Shown one piece after another: positions 1 through 8,943 of a DNA stretch of 64,000 nt. This DNA comes from Tistrella mobilis KA081020-065 (GTDB lineage Bacteria > Pseudomonadota > Alphaproteobacteria > Tistrellales > Tistrellaceae). Within the stretch, counting starts at the first letter, position 1. The number at the start of each line of letters is the position of its first letter. The stretch lies in contig NC_017966.1 in NCBI RefSeq assembly GCF_000264455.2, positions 434,001-498,000 on the forward strand, written 5' to 3'. A program made the translations under genes and the position numbers. The notes beneath the pieces are model-generated. The model searched no databases. It was not told the origin of the DNA and saw only the letters and a program-made list of their open reading frames with translations.

Positions 1-50
1 GGCCGGATCCGCAGCCAGCCGCCGCCCGCGGGCGATGGATGCAGGCTCAT

Positions 51-64
51 GCATGCAGGCATGC
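51..64. repeat. Perfect inverted repeat upstream of the first ABC operon
   Basis: GCATGC-AG-GCATGC lies about 105 bp before the first start codon, and the octamer ATGCAGGC occurs twice just here (39-46 and 53-60). It could be an operator for the transporter operon. No regulator gene is visible in the window on this side. The minus strand is open from about 141 to the left edge, so a divergent gene could begin here, but I cannot identify one. Confidence 0.35.
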
Positions 65-168
65 GGTACGTGGCGTTGCCGTATGGTCAAGCCTGCGACA
101 ACAGAACCGACACATTCCGGGTCTAAGGTCGCGGCCGTCATCCACCGGCACCAGAGGATGCGGACCAC

Positions 169-1335
169 ATGGCGGCGATCGACATCTGCGGCATCACCAA
201 GAGCTTCGGGCGCACCGAGGTTCTGAAACGGGTCGATCTGGACATACGGGACGGCGAGTTCCTGACCCTGGTCGGGCCGTCGGGCTGCGGCAAATCCACC
301 CTGCTGCGCATCATCGCCGGGCTGGAAAGCCAGACCGGCGGCGAGATCCGCATCGCCGGCGCGGCCGTCGACCATCTGCGGGCCCGCGATCGCGACCTCG
401 CCATGGTGTTTCAGTCCTATGCGCTCTATCCGCATCTGACGGTGGCGGAAAACATCGCCGTGCCGCTCAGCATGCGCCGGCTGAATGCCGCCCGGCGCCT
501 GCCACTGCTGGGGCCGCTGCTGCCGGGCACCCGGCGGATCACGGCCGGGATCAGGGCCGAGGTGATGGCGACCGCCGCCATGCTCGGCATCGGCCATCTG
601 CTTGCCCGCCGGCCCGGCCAGCTTTCGGGCGGGCAGCGCCAGCGGGTGGCGCTGGGCCGGGCGATGGTCCGCCATCCCCGCGCCTTTCTGATGGATGAAC
701 CGCTCTCCAATCTGGATGCCAAGATGCGGGTGCATATGCGGGCGGAAATCGCCCGGCTGCACCGCCGGCTGGGCACCACCTTCATCTACGTCACCCATGA
801 TCAGGCCGAGGCGATGACCATGTCCGACCGGCTGGCGGTGATGATGGAGGGCCGCATCCTGCAGCTCGACACCCCCGACGCGGTCTATGACGACCCGGCC
901 GATATCCGGGTGGCGGAATTCATCGGCAGCCCGCGGATCAACCTCGTCACCACCCGGCTGGCCCCCAGCGGCCGGCTGCTGCTGGGCGACAGGCTGCTGG
1001 CGCTCCGCCCCGCCGTCCCCGGCCTCACCCCCGGCACCGAAATCCGGCTGGGCTTCCGGCCCGAACATGCCGACCTCGTCCCCGCCGACCGTGCGGCGCT
1101 CTCAGGCCGGGTTTCCCTGCTCGAAAACCTGGGCTCGGACCTGCTGGTGCATCTGGAGCTGGACGACGCGGCCGGTGGCGGCACGGCGGTGGTGCGGCTC
1201 GATCCCGCCCGCGGCCGCCCGGCCGAGGGGGAGATCTGCGGCATTGCCATGGGGCCGAAGCCGCTCGCCTTCGGCGCCGATGGCGCCCGGCTGCCGCTTG
1301 CAGCCGCCCCGGCGGCGGAGATGGCCCATGTCTGA
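169..1335 (+). CDS. ABC transporter ATP-binding protein, UgpC/MalK family
   Basis: This 388-residue protein is the cytoplasmic ATPase of a carbohydrate or glycerol-phosphate type ABC importer. It shows Walker A GPSGCGKST, the Q-loop VFQSYALYPH, the signature [15 protein letters not shown], Walker B FLMDEPLSNLDAK and the switch histidine in YVTHDQAEAM. A C-terminal TOBE/OB region of about 130 residues follows, as in MalK and UgpC. An insertion of roughly ten extra residues (LPLLGPLLPG and neighbours) sits between the Q-loop and the signature, which is not standard. Its stop overlaps the start of the next permease by 8 bp, so the genes are coupled. The substrate is inferred from the neighbours, not from the ATPase itself. 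Confidence 0.93.
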   Translation: MAAIDICGITKSFGRTEVLKRVDLDIRDGEFLTLVGPSGCGKSTLLRIIAGLESQTGGEIRIAGAAVDHLRARDRDLAMVFQSYALYPHLTVAENIAVPLSMRRLNAARRLPLLGPLLPGTRRITAGIRAEVMATAAMLGIGHLLARRPGQLSGGQRQRVALGRAMVRHPRAFLMDEPLSNLDAKMRVHMRAEIARLHRRLGTTFIYVTHDQAEAMTMSDRLAVMMEGRILQLDTPDAVYDDPADIRVAEFIGSPRINLVTTRLAPSGRLLLGDRLLALRPAVPGLTPGTEIRLGFRPEHADLVPADRAALSGRVSLLENLGSDLLVHLELDDAAGGGTAVVRLDPARGRPAEGEICGIAMGPKPLAFGADGARLPLAAAPAAEMAHV

Positions 1336-2269
1336 TCAGGCCCTGCATCTTGCCCGCGGCGCCCTGGCGCCTCGAAGCCGCGCGGCGGCACGGGCCGAAC
1401 GTCTGCGCGCCATGACCGCCTGGGCGCTCTCGGCCCCCGCCGTGATCCTGATGGCCCTGCTGCTGATCGGCCCGGTGATCGGGGTGATGGCGCTGTCGCT
1501 CACCGACTATCAGCTCGGCGCCAGCACACTCTCGTATATCGGCCTCGACAACTATGCCGAGATGTTCGGCGACCGGGTCTTTCACACCGCGCTGATCAAC
1601 ACGCTGCTCTATGTCGCGGTGGTGGTGCCGGGCTCGGTCTTCCTGGGGCTCGGCATCGCGCTGCTGATCGAATCCGGCACGAGCGGCCGCGCGCTCTATC
1701 GCGCGATCTATTTCCTGCCGGTGATGGCGACGCTGATCGCCATGGCGATCGTCTGGGAATTCATGCTCCACCCCCAATTCGGGCTGATCAACCTGGCCCT
1801 CGGCCGGATCGGCATCCCGGCGCAGAACTGGCTGACCGATGGCGATCTGGCGCTCTGGGTGCTGGCCGCCATCGGCATCTGGCAGGCGGTCGGCTTCAAC
1901 ATGGTGCTGTTCATGGCGGGGCTGGTCTCGATCCCGCGCTTCCTCTACGACGCGGCCGAGATGGACGGCGTGCCGGGCGCCTGGGCGCGCTTCCGCCTGG
2001 TCACCTGGCCGATGCTGGGGCCGGTCACCCTCTTCGTGGTGGTCATCACCTCGATCCGCTCCTTCCAGGTGTTCGACACGGTGCATGTGCTGACCAAGGG
2101 CGGGCCCAACAAGGCGACCGAGGTGCTGCTCTACACCATGTATGCCGAAGGGTTCGAATTCTTCCGCTCGGGCTATGCCGCCGCGGTCACCGTGGTTTTC
2201 CTGGGCTTCGTGCTGGCACTGACGCTGGTCAAGATCGGCGTCCTGGACCGGAAGGTGCACTATTCATGA
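1328..2269 (+). CDS. ABC transporter permease, UgpA/MalF type
   Basis: A membrane permease of about 313 residues with hydrophobic segments starting near residue 30 and a binding-protein-dependent transport signature around EMDGVPGAWARFRLVTWPM, the EAA loop that contacts the ATPase. I chose the ATG at 1328, inside the end of the ATPase gene (ATGTCTGA overlap), because it gives a normal UgpA length; the same frame is open further upstream, but that part encodes arginine-rich shadow sequence. It forms the transmembrane pore together with the next gene and is the second gene of a five-gene operon. Confidence 0.92.
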   Translation: MSDQALHLARGALAPRSRAAARAERLRAMTAWALSAPAVILMALLLIGPVIGVMALSLTDYQLGASTLSYIGLDNYAEMFGDRVFHTALINTLLYVAVVVPGSVFLGLGIALLIESGTSGRALYRAIYFLPVMATLIAMAIVWEFMLHPQFGLINLALGRIGIPAQNWLTDGDLALWVLAAIGIWQAVGFNMVLFMAGLVSIPRFLYDAAEMDGVPGAWARFRLVTWPMLGPVTLFVVVITSIRSFQVFDTVHVLTKGGPNKATEVLLYTMYAEGFEFFRSGYAAAVTVVFLGFVLALTLVKIGVLDRKVHYS

Positions 2270-3108
2270 CCCGCCCCGCCTCCCGTCCCCATCTGCTTCT
2301 TCCCGTACTGCGCCATCTGGTTCTGGGCCTTGGGGCGGTGATCATGCTCGCCCCCTTCGTCTGGATGGTCTCCACCTCGCTCAAGCCCGCGGCCGAGATC
2401 TTTCTGGACCATATCCGGCTCTGGCCGCACCAGCTGGCGGCGGCAGAAAACTACACCACCGCCGTCACCAAGGTGCCGCTGCTGCGCTTCATGCTGAACG
2501 GGCTGATCGTGACCGTCACGATCTTCGTGATCCAGGTCGCGGTCGCCCTGCCCGCCGCCTATGCGCTGGCCAAGCTGCGCTTTCGCGGCCGCGGGCTGAT
2601 CTTCGGCGCCATCCTGTTCTGCCTGCTCATCCCCCCGCATGCGATCGCCGTGCCGGTCTTCCTGCTCTTCCACCAGCTGGGCATCCTGAACAGCTATGCG
2701 GCCATGGTGGTGCCCTTCACCATCTCGGTCTTCGGCATCTTCCTGATGCGCCAGTTCTTCCTGACCGTCCCCGACGATCTGATCGATGCCGCCCGCATGG
2801 ACGGCTATGGCGAGTTCGCCATCGTCTGGCGGGTGATGCTGCCCACCGCCGTCCCGGCGATCACCGCCTTCGGCATCTTCTCGGTCGTCGCCCACTGGAA
2901 CGACTATTTCTGGCCGCTGATCGTGGTCAATGATCAGCACCTGCTGACCCCGCCGCTCGGCGTGGTCGCCTTCCGCAACCAGGAGGCGGGCAGCGATTTC
3001 GGCCCGCTGATGGCCGCCGCCACGCTGATCATCGCGCCGCTGGTGATCGCCTTCCTCTTCGCCCAGCGCCGGTTCATCGAGGGCATCACCCTGACCGGCA
3101 TGAAGTAG
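2266..3108 (+). CDS. ABC transporter permease, UgpE/MalG type
   Basis: A permease of 280 residues with about six hydrophobic segments and the EAA-loop signature DAARMDGYGEFAIVWRVMLP near residue 170. It starts within the stop of the previous permease (ATGA overlap) and would form the heterodimeric membrane channel with it. The C-terminal GITLTGMK resembles the conserved GLTAGAVKG-type end of MalG-class permeases. The family is clear; substrate specificity is set by the binding protein that follows. Confidence 0.93.
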   Translation: MTRPASRPHLLLPVLRHLVLGLGAVIMLAPFVWMVSTSLKPAAEIFLDHIRLWPHQLAAAENYTTAVTKVPLLRFMLNGLIVTVTIFVIQVAVALPAAYALAKLRFRGRGLIFGAILFCLLIPPHAIAVPVFLLFHQLGILNSYAAMVVPFTISVFGIFLMRQFFLTVPDDLIDAARMDGYGEFAIVWRVMLPTAVPAITAFGIFSVVAHWNDYFWPLIVVNDQHLLTPPLGVVAFRNQEAGSDFGPLMAAATLIIAPLVIAFLFAQRRFIEGITLTGMK

Positions 3109-3159
3109 CCACCCTTCCCCCCCTCACGGCCTTCCACCTGTCCAGAGAGGACGCACCCC

Positions 3160-4434
3160 ATGTTCCGGACGCTGCTCACCGCGTCGGCAATCGCCGTCGC
3201 GACCGCTGCCGCACTGCCCGCCGCCGCCGCCCAGCCGGTGGAACTGGTCATCCAGTACCCCTATGGCGAGCTGTTCAACGAGACCCACGCCCAGATCCGC
3301 GAGGCCTTCGCGAAGATCCATCCCGAGATCACCCTCACCTACCGCACCCCTTATGCGGAATATGAGGAAGGCACCCAGAAGATCCTGCGCGAGGCGGTGA
3401 CCAACCAGCTGCCCGACGTCACCTATCAGGGCCTGAACCGGGTGCGGATCATGGTCGATCGCGGCATTGCCCGGCCGCTCGACGGCTATATCGCCGCCGA
3501 AAAGGACTTCGAGGCCGAAGGTTTCCATCAGGCCATGTACGACATCGGCACTCAGAACGGCCATGTCTACGCCCTGCCCTTCGCCATCTCACTGCCGATC
3601 ACCTACTGGAACCTGGATCTGGTGCGCAAGGCCGGTGGCGACCCCGCCAACCTGCCGACCAGCTGGGACGGCGTGATCGACATGGCGAAGAGGATCGACG
3701 CGCTCGGCCCCGACGTGAACGGCATCAGCTATGTCTGGGACATCACCGGCAACTGGCTGTGGCAGGCCCCGGTCTTCGCCCATGGCGGCACCATGCTGAC
3801 CGCGGACGAAACCAAGGTCGCCTTCGACGGCGCGGAAGGCAAATTCGCCATGCAGACCATCGCCCGGATGGTCACCGAGGCGCATATGCCGAACCTGGCC
3901 CAGGCCGATGCCCGCGCGACCTTCGCGGCCGGCAAGACGGGCATCTACGTCACCTCGACCTCGGACCTGACCAAAACCACCAACATGATCGCCGGCAAGT
4001 TCGAGCTGAAGACCCATGTCTTCCCCGACGTGACGCCCGGCATCGGCCGCCTGCCCGCCGGCGGCAATGTGGTGATGATCGTCTCCAAGGACGACGCGAA
4101 GCTGGACGCGGCCTGGCAGTACGTGAAATTCGTCACCGGCCCCGAAGGTGCCGCGATCATGGCCCGCACCACCGGCTACATGCCCCCCAACAAGAAGGCC
4201 AACGAGGTCTATCTGAAGGACTTCTACGTCCAGAACCCCAACCACTATACCGCCGTCAGCCAGCTGCCGATCCTGACCAAATGGTACGCCTTCCCGGGTG
4301 AGAACGGCCTCAAGATCACCGATGTGATCAAGGACCATCTGAACTCGGTGGTCACCGGTGCCCGCGCGGGCGAGCCCGATGCGGTGCTGGCCGACATGAC
4401 CCGCGACGTGCAGCGCCTGCTGCCGAAGAAGTGA
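3160..4434 (+). CDS. ABC transporter substrate-binding protein, family 1 (UgpB-like)
   Basis: A periplasmic solute-binding protein of 424 residues. The N-terminus is a Sec signal peptide (MFRTLLTASAIAVAT...AAAAQ, cleavage likely after AAA-A near residue 24). The body has the extracellular solute-binding family 1 pattern, with PDVTYQGL, YALPFAISLPITYWN and the TTGYMPPN segment that recalls the TGYxP region of UgpB. A GAGAGGACGC ribosome binding region precedes the ATG. The stop overlaps the start of the phosphodiesterase gene, which supports a phosphodiester or glycerophosphate-type ligand, but binding of a sugar or polyol cannot be excluded. Confidence 0.9.
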   Translation: MFRTLLTASAIAVATAAALPAAAAQPVELVIQYPYGELFNETHAQIREAFAKIHPEITLTYRTPYAEYEEGTQKILREAVTNQLPDVTYQGLNRVRIMVDRGIARPLDGYIAAEKDFEAEGFHQAMYDIGTQNGHVYALPFAISLPITYWNLDLVRKAGGDPANLPTSWDGVIDMAKRIDALGPDVNGISYVWDITGNWLWQAPVFAHGGTMLTADETKVAFDGAEGKFAMQTIARMVTEAHMPNLAQADARATFAAGKTGIYVTSTSDLTKTTNMIAGKFELKTHVFPDVTPGIGRLPAGGNVVMIVSKDDAKLDAAWQYVKFVTGPEGAAIMARTTGYMPPNKKANEVYLKDFYVQNPNHYTAVSQLPILTKWYAFPGENGLKITDVIKDHLNSVVTGARAGEPDAVLADMTRDVQRLLPKK

Positions 4435-5282
4435 TGCCGATGAAGCTCATCCATCTCACCGACACCCATTTCGTCCGCCCGGGGGAGAGGCTTTACGGCC
4501 TCGACCCCAGGGCCCGGCTGGATGCCTGCATCGCCGACATCAACCGCAACCATGCCGACGCACGCCTGGCGGTGATCACCGGCGACCTCACCCATTACGG
4601 CGACCGCGCGGCTTTCCTGGGGCTGCGCGACGCGCTGGCGGCGCTGGCCGTGCCGGTACGGCTGCTGCTCGGCAATCACGACACGGTGGAAACCTTCCGC
4701 GAGGTCTTCCCCGAGACGCCGGTGGACGCCGACGGCCGGGTTCAGGGCGTGGAGGATACCGAGGCCGGCCGGCTGATCTTCCTCGACACCAACATGGCCG
4801 GCACCCATGCCGGCTGGTACGACCGGCCCCGCCTGGACTGGCTGTCCGCCCGCCTCGCCGAGGCGCCCGAAGGGCCGGTCTATCTGTTCATGCACCACCC
4901 GCCCTTTGCGCTCGGTATCGCCTCCATGGACCGGATCGGCCTGATCCGCCCGGATGATTTCGAGGCCTGCATCGCCCCCCACCGGGCCCGGATCCGCCAC
5001 ATCTTCTTCGGCCATGTCCACCGCCCGGTCTCGGGCTCGTGGCGCGGCGTCCCCTTCTCGACGCTGCGCGCCACCAACCACCAGGTCTGGATGGATCTGA
5101 CGTCCCCGGAGATCCGGGTCAGCCACGAACCCCCGGCCTATGCCGTGGTGCTGCTTACCCCCGACCAGACGACGGTCCATACCCACGACTTCCTGGACGC
5201 CGGCCCGGTCACCGACCTCACCGACATCGCCGGCAGCTTCTGGGACGAACAGGCCCGGCGGGCGGAGATGGCGGAAGGCTGA
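4434..5282 (+). CDS. Calcineurin-fold metallophosphodiesterase, GpdQ/CpdA-like
   Basis: All five metallophosphatase motifs are visible: DTHF, GDLTHYGD, GNHD, HHPP and GHVHRP, giving a two-metal hydrolase of about 282 residues. The order and spacing match the class III cyclic-nucleotide/glycerophosphodiester phosphodiesterases (CpdA, GpdQ). The ATG at 4434 overlaps the previous stop as TGATG; the ATG at 4440, giving MKLIHLTDTHF, is the alternative and fits family N-termini slightly better. The tight link to a Ugp-like importer favours glycerophosphodiester hydrolysis over cAMP turnover, but this is inference from context. No signal peptide is seen, so it acts in the cytoplasm on imported substrate. 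Confidence 0.88.
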   Translation: MPMKLIHLTDTHFVRPGERLYGLDPRARLDACIADINRNHADARLAVITGDLTHYGDRAAFLGLRDALAALAVPVRLLLGNHDTVETFREVFPETPVDADGRVQGVEDTEAGRLIFLDTNMAGTHAGWYDRPRLDWLSARLAEAPEGPVYLFMHHPPFALGIASMDRIGLIRPDDFEACIAPHRARIRHIFFGHVHRPVSGSWRGVPFSTLRATNHQVWMDLTSPEIRVSHEPPAYAVVLLTPDQTTVHTHDFLDAGPVTDLTDIAGSFWDEQARRAEMAEG

Positions 5283-5294
5283 CGGCCGGGACCA

Positions 5295-5344
5295 AAACAC
5301 GGCGTGCCGTCAGCCATGACAGCGCGCCGTGTTTCGACGCGATC
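5295..5344. terminator. Stem-loop after the Ugp-like operon
   Basis: A perfect 10-bp stem, AAACACGGCG (5295-5304) with CGCCGTGTTT (5335-5344), starts 12 bp after the phosphodiesterase stop and encloses a 30-base loop. No strong T tract follows, so the terminator call rests on position and stem quality. The rest of the gap up to 5540 shows nothing else I can name. Confidence 0.5.
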
Positions 5345-5540
5345 TGCATTCCGATCATGAGGCGGTCATCTGGAAGGGAACGCAGTTGGCGCCATCCTTC
5401 ACCATGTCAATTCGTCCACGCCCGAGTGGCGAGACACGGTCGGAATCGGAACTACGGAAGCAGCCGGCCTTCCTTCCACGCACCCATAAAGGGCGCATTT
5501 TTTCACCTGTGCCCCGGGGTTCGCGTGGGGGTGGGCGGAT

Positions 5541-5858
5541 TCAGGCGTCATCGCTCTCCGGCAGGTCCATGTCAAGCAGCCAGGAACTCAGGCTCTTGCC
5601 GTGCTGGTCCAGGCGAAGCGAGCGGGTCACCCCGCCGCCGAGCGCGCGGTGGAGAACGAAGTTGAGGGCGCCGAGCGTGGGCAGGCGGTAGCGGTCGACC
5701 GGGCCATCAATGATGCCGGCGAACCGGATTGCGACGCGGTCGGCGGTCAGCCAGGCGTCGAGGCGCGGGAAATCGGCCGCGTCGTAGACGATCACCGAGA
5801 TGGTCGAGGTGTCGCCCTTGTCGCCCGTGCGGGAATGGGCGATGTCGTGGAGTTTCAT
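5541..5858 (-). CDS. AtuA C-terminal-like small protein
   Basis: A 105-residue protein beginning MKLHDIAHSRTGDKGDTSTISV, the hallmark start of the small ferredoxin-fold domain that in longer AtuA proteins forms the C-terminus. Here it is a separate gene 11 bp downstream of the DUF1446 gene, so the two products probably form one complex. AtuA belongs to the acyclic terpene (citronellol/geraniol) pathway in Pseudomonas, but its exact biochemical role is unresolved and many homologues sit in unrelated catabolic clusters. This is the last gene of a six-gene operon led by a peptide-type binding protein. Confidence 0.8.
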   Translation of the reverse strand: MKLHDIAHSRTGDKGDTSTISVIVYDAADFPRLDAWLTADRVAIRFAGIIDGPVDRYRLPTLGALNFVLHRALGGGVTRSLRLDQHGKSLSSWLLDMDLPESDDA

Positions 5859-5869
5859 GGCCGCGCTCC

Positions 5870-7228
5870 TCAGGCTTCGAAATGACGCAGCGTCGCGCGG
5901 ACCCGGCTGCGCGGCAGATAGGTGGAGCCGACGCCGATGATCTCGCGGCAGGACTTCATCACCCCGCCGCCGCCAGCCGGGCCGTTGGTGTAGAGGGTTT
6001 CGACCTCGTCGCCGATCCGCTTCGCCGCGGCCGCCGTGGCCGTGCGGCCGATCACCCGGACGCGGACCTCGGCAGGGTCGGCCCGTCCCTCGGCCGCGGC
6101 GGCCCCGTGCAGCGCGTCGACGCCGATCAGGTCGAAGCGCAGCTCTTCGGCCACCAGGCCGGTGAGGCGCAACCGGCCCGCGACGATATCGAGTGCCAGC
6201 CGCCCGCGGGCAACGGCGCCCGGGCCGGCATAGGAGATCTGGCCCTCGCCGAAATACCCGTCGGCATAGCCGACCGACACCTTCAACGCCGCGGGGCGCG
6301 GCCGGCCGTTGGCCCCCGCTACCAGTACCCGGTCGGGGCCGTCCTGGGTGAAGGTGATGTCCGAGAAATCGGCGACCACGTCGGGCGTGACATAGCCCGC
6401 CGGATCGAACACCTCGTAGAGCAGCTGCTCGGTACAGGTGGCCCGGTCGATGCGTCCGCCGGAGCCCGCCACCTTGGTGATCACGGCAGTACCGTCTTCC
6501 GCGACCTCGGCGATCGGGAAGCCCAGACGCTCCAGCCCCGGCACGTCGCGGCGGCCGGGATCGGCGAAATAGCCGCCGGTGATCTGGCCGGCGCATTCCA
6601 GCAGATGCCCCACCGCCGTCGCCCGGCCGAGATGCGTCCAGTCGTCGAGTGACCAGCCGAATTCGTGGACGAGCGGCGCCACGAACAGCGACGGGTCGGC
6701 GACCCGGCCGGTGATGACCACATCGGCGCCGGCGGCCAGGGCCTCGATCATCGGCCCGGCCCCCAGATAGGCATTGGCCGAAATCACCCGTGTACCCAGC
6801 TCCTGAAGCGAGGCGCCGGTTTCTTCCAGCCGGGTGCCGGTGGGGTCGAGCAGATGCAGGACGTCGTCACCTTCCACCGCGACCACTTTCAGGCCGCAGA
6901 GCCCCAGCGCACGGGCAATCCGCACCACCTCTTCCGCCGCGGCGACCGGGTTGGCCGCCCCCATATTGGAGAGGATGCGCACGCCATTGGCCCGGGCCAC
7001 CGGCAGAACGGCCCGCATCCGTGCGTCGAGCAGCGGATCATACCCCTTTGCCGGATCGCCCCGACGGGCCTGCTGGGCAAGCGCGATGGTCCGCTCGGCC
7101 AGGCATTCGAACATCAGATACTGCACGTCGCCATGCGCGGCGATTTCGACGGCAGGTTCTATGCGGTCGCCGGCATATCCGGCACCGGCGCCCAGTCTCA
7201 CCCGCTTCAAAGGATGGTCCTCCGTCAC
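5870..7228 (-). CDS. Acyclic terpene utilisation AtuA family protein (DUF1446)
   Basis: A 452-residue protein with the DUF1446/AtuA core: RLGAGAGYAGDRIEPA at the N-terminus, FECLAERTIALAQ, LSNMGAANP, the glycine-rich VITGRVADPSLFVAPL and YTNGPAGGGGV near the end. The family is associated with AtuA of the geraniol/citronellol CoA pathway, although no geranyl-CoA carboxylase genes (atuC/atuF) are present here, so a terpene substrate is not supported. The downstream small gene supplies the domain that is fused in longer homologues. Located between a peptide-type ABC importer and that small gene, it probably acts on the imported compound or a breakdown product. Function remains a prediction from family only. 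Confidence 0.85.
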   Translation of the reverse strand: MTEDHPLKRVRLGAGAGYAGDRIEPAVEIAAHGDVQYLMFECLAERTIALAQQARRGDPAKGYDPLLDARMRAVLPVARANGVRILSNMGAANPVAAAEEVVRIARALGLCGLKVVAVEGDDVLHLLDPTGTRLEETGASLQELGTRVISANAYLGAGPMIEALAAGADVVITGRVADPSLFVAPLVHEFGWSLDDWTHLGRATAVGHLLECAGQITGGYFADPGRRDVPGLERLGFPIAEVAEDGTAVITKVAGSGGRIDRATCTEQLLYEVFDPAGYVTPDVVADFSDITFTQDGPDRVLVAGANGRPRPAALKVSVGYADGYFGEGQISYAGPGAVARGRLALDIVAGRLRLTGLVAEELRFDLIGVDALHGAAAAEGRADPAEVRVRVIGRTATAAAAKRIGDEVETLYTNGPAGGGGVMKSCREIIGVGSTYLPRSRVRATLRHFEA

Positions 7229-7289
7229 TTCTGTCCGGCCAGGGCTGTCCCGCCAGGGCGGATCGGGCCGCCGCAGGCCGGGACTGCGG

Positions 7290-8939
7290 TCAACCCGCGG
7301 CCGCTTCCGCGCGGGCGAAGCCGCCGCCGGGAATGGCGGCGAGCAGGTCGCGCGTGTAATCCCCGCGGGGACGAAGGAACACCTCGTCCACCGCCCCGTA
7401 TTCCACCAGCCGGCCCCGCTGCATCACCGCGATCCGGTCGGAGATCGCGGCCGCGATGCGCAGGTCGTGGGTGATGAAGACCATGGCGAAACCCAGCCGC
7501 TTCTGCAGATCGTCGATCAGCTCCAGCACCTGGGCCTGCACCGAGACGTCGAGCGCCGAAACCGCCTCGTCGGCGACGATCACCTCGGGCTCCATCGCCA
7601 GCGCCCGGGCGATGCAGATGCGCTGGCGCTGCCCGCCCGAGAATTCATGCGGGTAGCGGTCGAGCGCATCGGGCTTCAGCCCCACCATCTCCACCAGGCC
7701 AGCCGCCCTGCTCAACGCCTCGGCCCTGGGCGTGCCATGCTGCAGCGGTCCCTCGATCAGCGTGTCACGGATCCGCCGGCGCGGGTTCAGCGAGCGGTAG
7801 GGATCCTGAAAGATCATCTGCACGCCGCGGCGATAGGCCTGAAGCTCGCGCCCGCGAAAGCCGGCGATGTCACGGCCGCGATAGAGGATGCGGCCGCCGG
7901 TCGGCGTATTGAACCCGGTCAGGCAGCGGCCGACGGTCGACTTGCCGGAACCACTTTCGCCCACCACACCCAGCGTCTCGCCCTCCCCCAGGGTCAGGGA
8001 AACGCCATCCACCGCCCGAACCGCCCGGCCGCCGCCGAACAGGCTGCGGCCGCCATAGACCAGCTCCAGCGCCTCGATCTCGATCAGGGGCGCGGCCGCG
8101 GCCAGCGGCTCCGCCTTCACCTCCCCCTGGGGCACGGCATCGAGCAGCATGCGGGTGTAGGGGTGCTGCGGCGCCGCCAGCACCTCGGCCGCGGCCCCCT
8201 GCTCCACCACCTCGCCCTGACGCATGACCAGCACCCGGTCGGCGATGTCGTGGACGACGCCGAAATCATGGGTAATGAACAGCACCGCGCTGTGATGCCT
8301 GTCCTGCAGCTCGCGCAGCAGGCGCAGGATCTGGGCCTGGGTGGTGATGTCGAGCGCGGTGGTCGGCTCGTCGGCGATGATCAGTGCCGGTTCAAGCGCC
8401 AGCGCCATGGCGATCATCACCCGCTGGCGCTGGCCGCCCGACATCTGGTGTGGATAGGCGCCGATCATCCGCTCGGGGTCGGGCAGGCGCACATCGCGCA
8501 CCAGCTCCAGCACCCGCTCGCGCACCGCCGACGCCGCAAGGCCCGGCCGGTGGACGCGGATCGCCTCGCCGATCTGGGCGCCGACCGTCATCAGCGGGTT
8601 GAGCGCGGTCATCGGCTCCTGGAAGATCATCGCCATCCGGTCGCCGCGCAGCTCGCGCATCCGGGCCGGTGTGGCGGCGATCAGATCCTCGCCCTCCAGC
8701 TCGATCGCGCCGCTTTCGACACGCAGCGTGCCCGGCGGCAGCAGCCCCATCACCGCCGAGGCGGTGACCGACTTGCCCGACCCGCTTTCACCGACGATGC
8801 AAACGATTTCCTGCGGCCCGATATCGAGGTTGAGCCCACGGACCGCATGGGCCCGATCGCCCCCCTTGGGCAGGGCGACGGCGAGGTTGCGGATCGAAAG
8901 GACCGGAGAGGCCGTACCGGCAGCCTGTGCAGTGGTCAT
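7290..8939 (-). CDS. Dual-domain peptide/nickel-type ABC ATPase
   Basis: This 549-residue protein is a fusion of DppD-like and DppF-like ATPases. The first nucleotide-binding domain (about residues 12-265) has GESGSGKSV and [13 protein letters not shown]; the second (about 285-540) has GESGSGKST and [13 protein letters not shown], each with its own Walker B and TTALD or VSALD segment. The fused form resembles GsiA, the glutathione importer ATPase. It energises the two permeases encoded just upstream (4-bp gap to the first). A gamma-glutamyltransferase-like gene on the other side of the divergent regulator makes a gamma-glutamyl or other peptide ligand plausible, but that is inference. Confidence 0.93.
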   Translation of the reverse strand: MTTAQAAGTASPVLSIRNLAVALPKGGDRAHAVRGLNLDIGPQEIVCIVGESGSGKSVTASAVMGLLPPGTLRVESGAIELEGEDLIAATPARMRELRGDRMAMIFQEPMTALNPLMTVGAQIGEAIRVHRPGLAASAVRERVLELVRDVRLPDPERMIGAYPHQMSGGQRQRVMIAMALALEPALIIADEPTTALDITTQAQILRLLRELQDRHHSAVLFITHDFGVVHDIADRVLVMRQGEVVEQGAAAEVLAAPQHPYTRMLLDAVPQGEVKAEPLAAAAPLIEIEALELVYGGRSLFGGGRAVRAVDGVSLTLGEGETLGVVGESGSGKSTVGRCLTGFNTPTGGRILYRGRDIAGFRGRELQAYRRGVQMIFQDPYRSLNPRRRIRDTLIEGPLQHGTPRAEALSRAAGLVEMVGLKPDALDRYPHEFSGGQRQRICIARALAMEPEVIVADEAVSALDVSVQAQVLELIDDLQKRLGFAMVFITHDLRIAAAISDRIAVMQRGRLVEYGAVDEVFLRPRGDYTRDLLAAIPGGGFARAEAAAG

Positions 8940-8943
8940 GGGA

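Noticed and set aside
1-168. A divergent regulator gene starting near position 141 on the minus strand
   Set aside because: The frame is open to the edge, but only about 47 codons are visible and no motif can be recognised.
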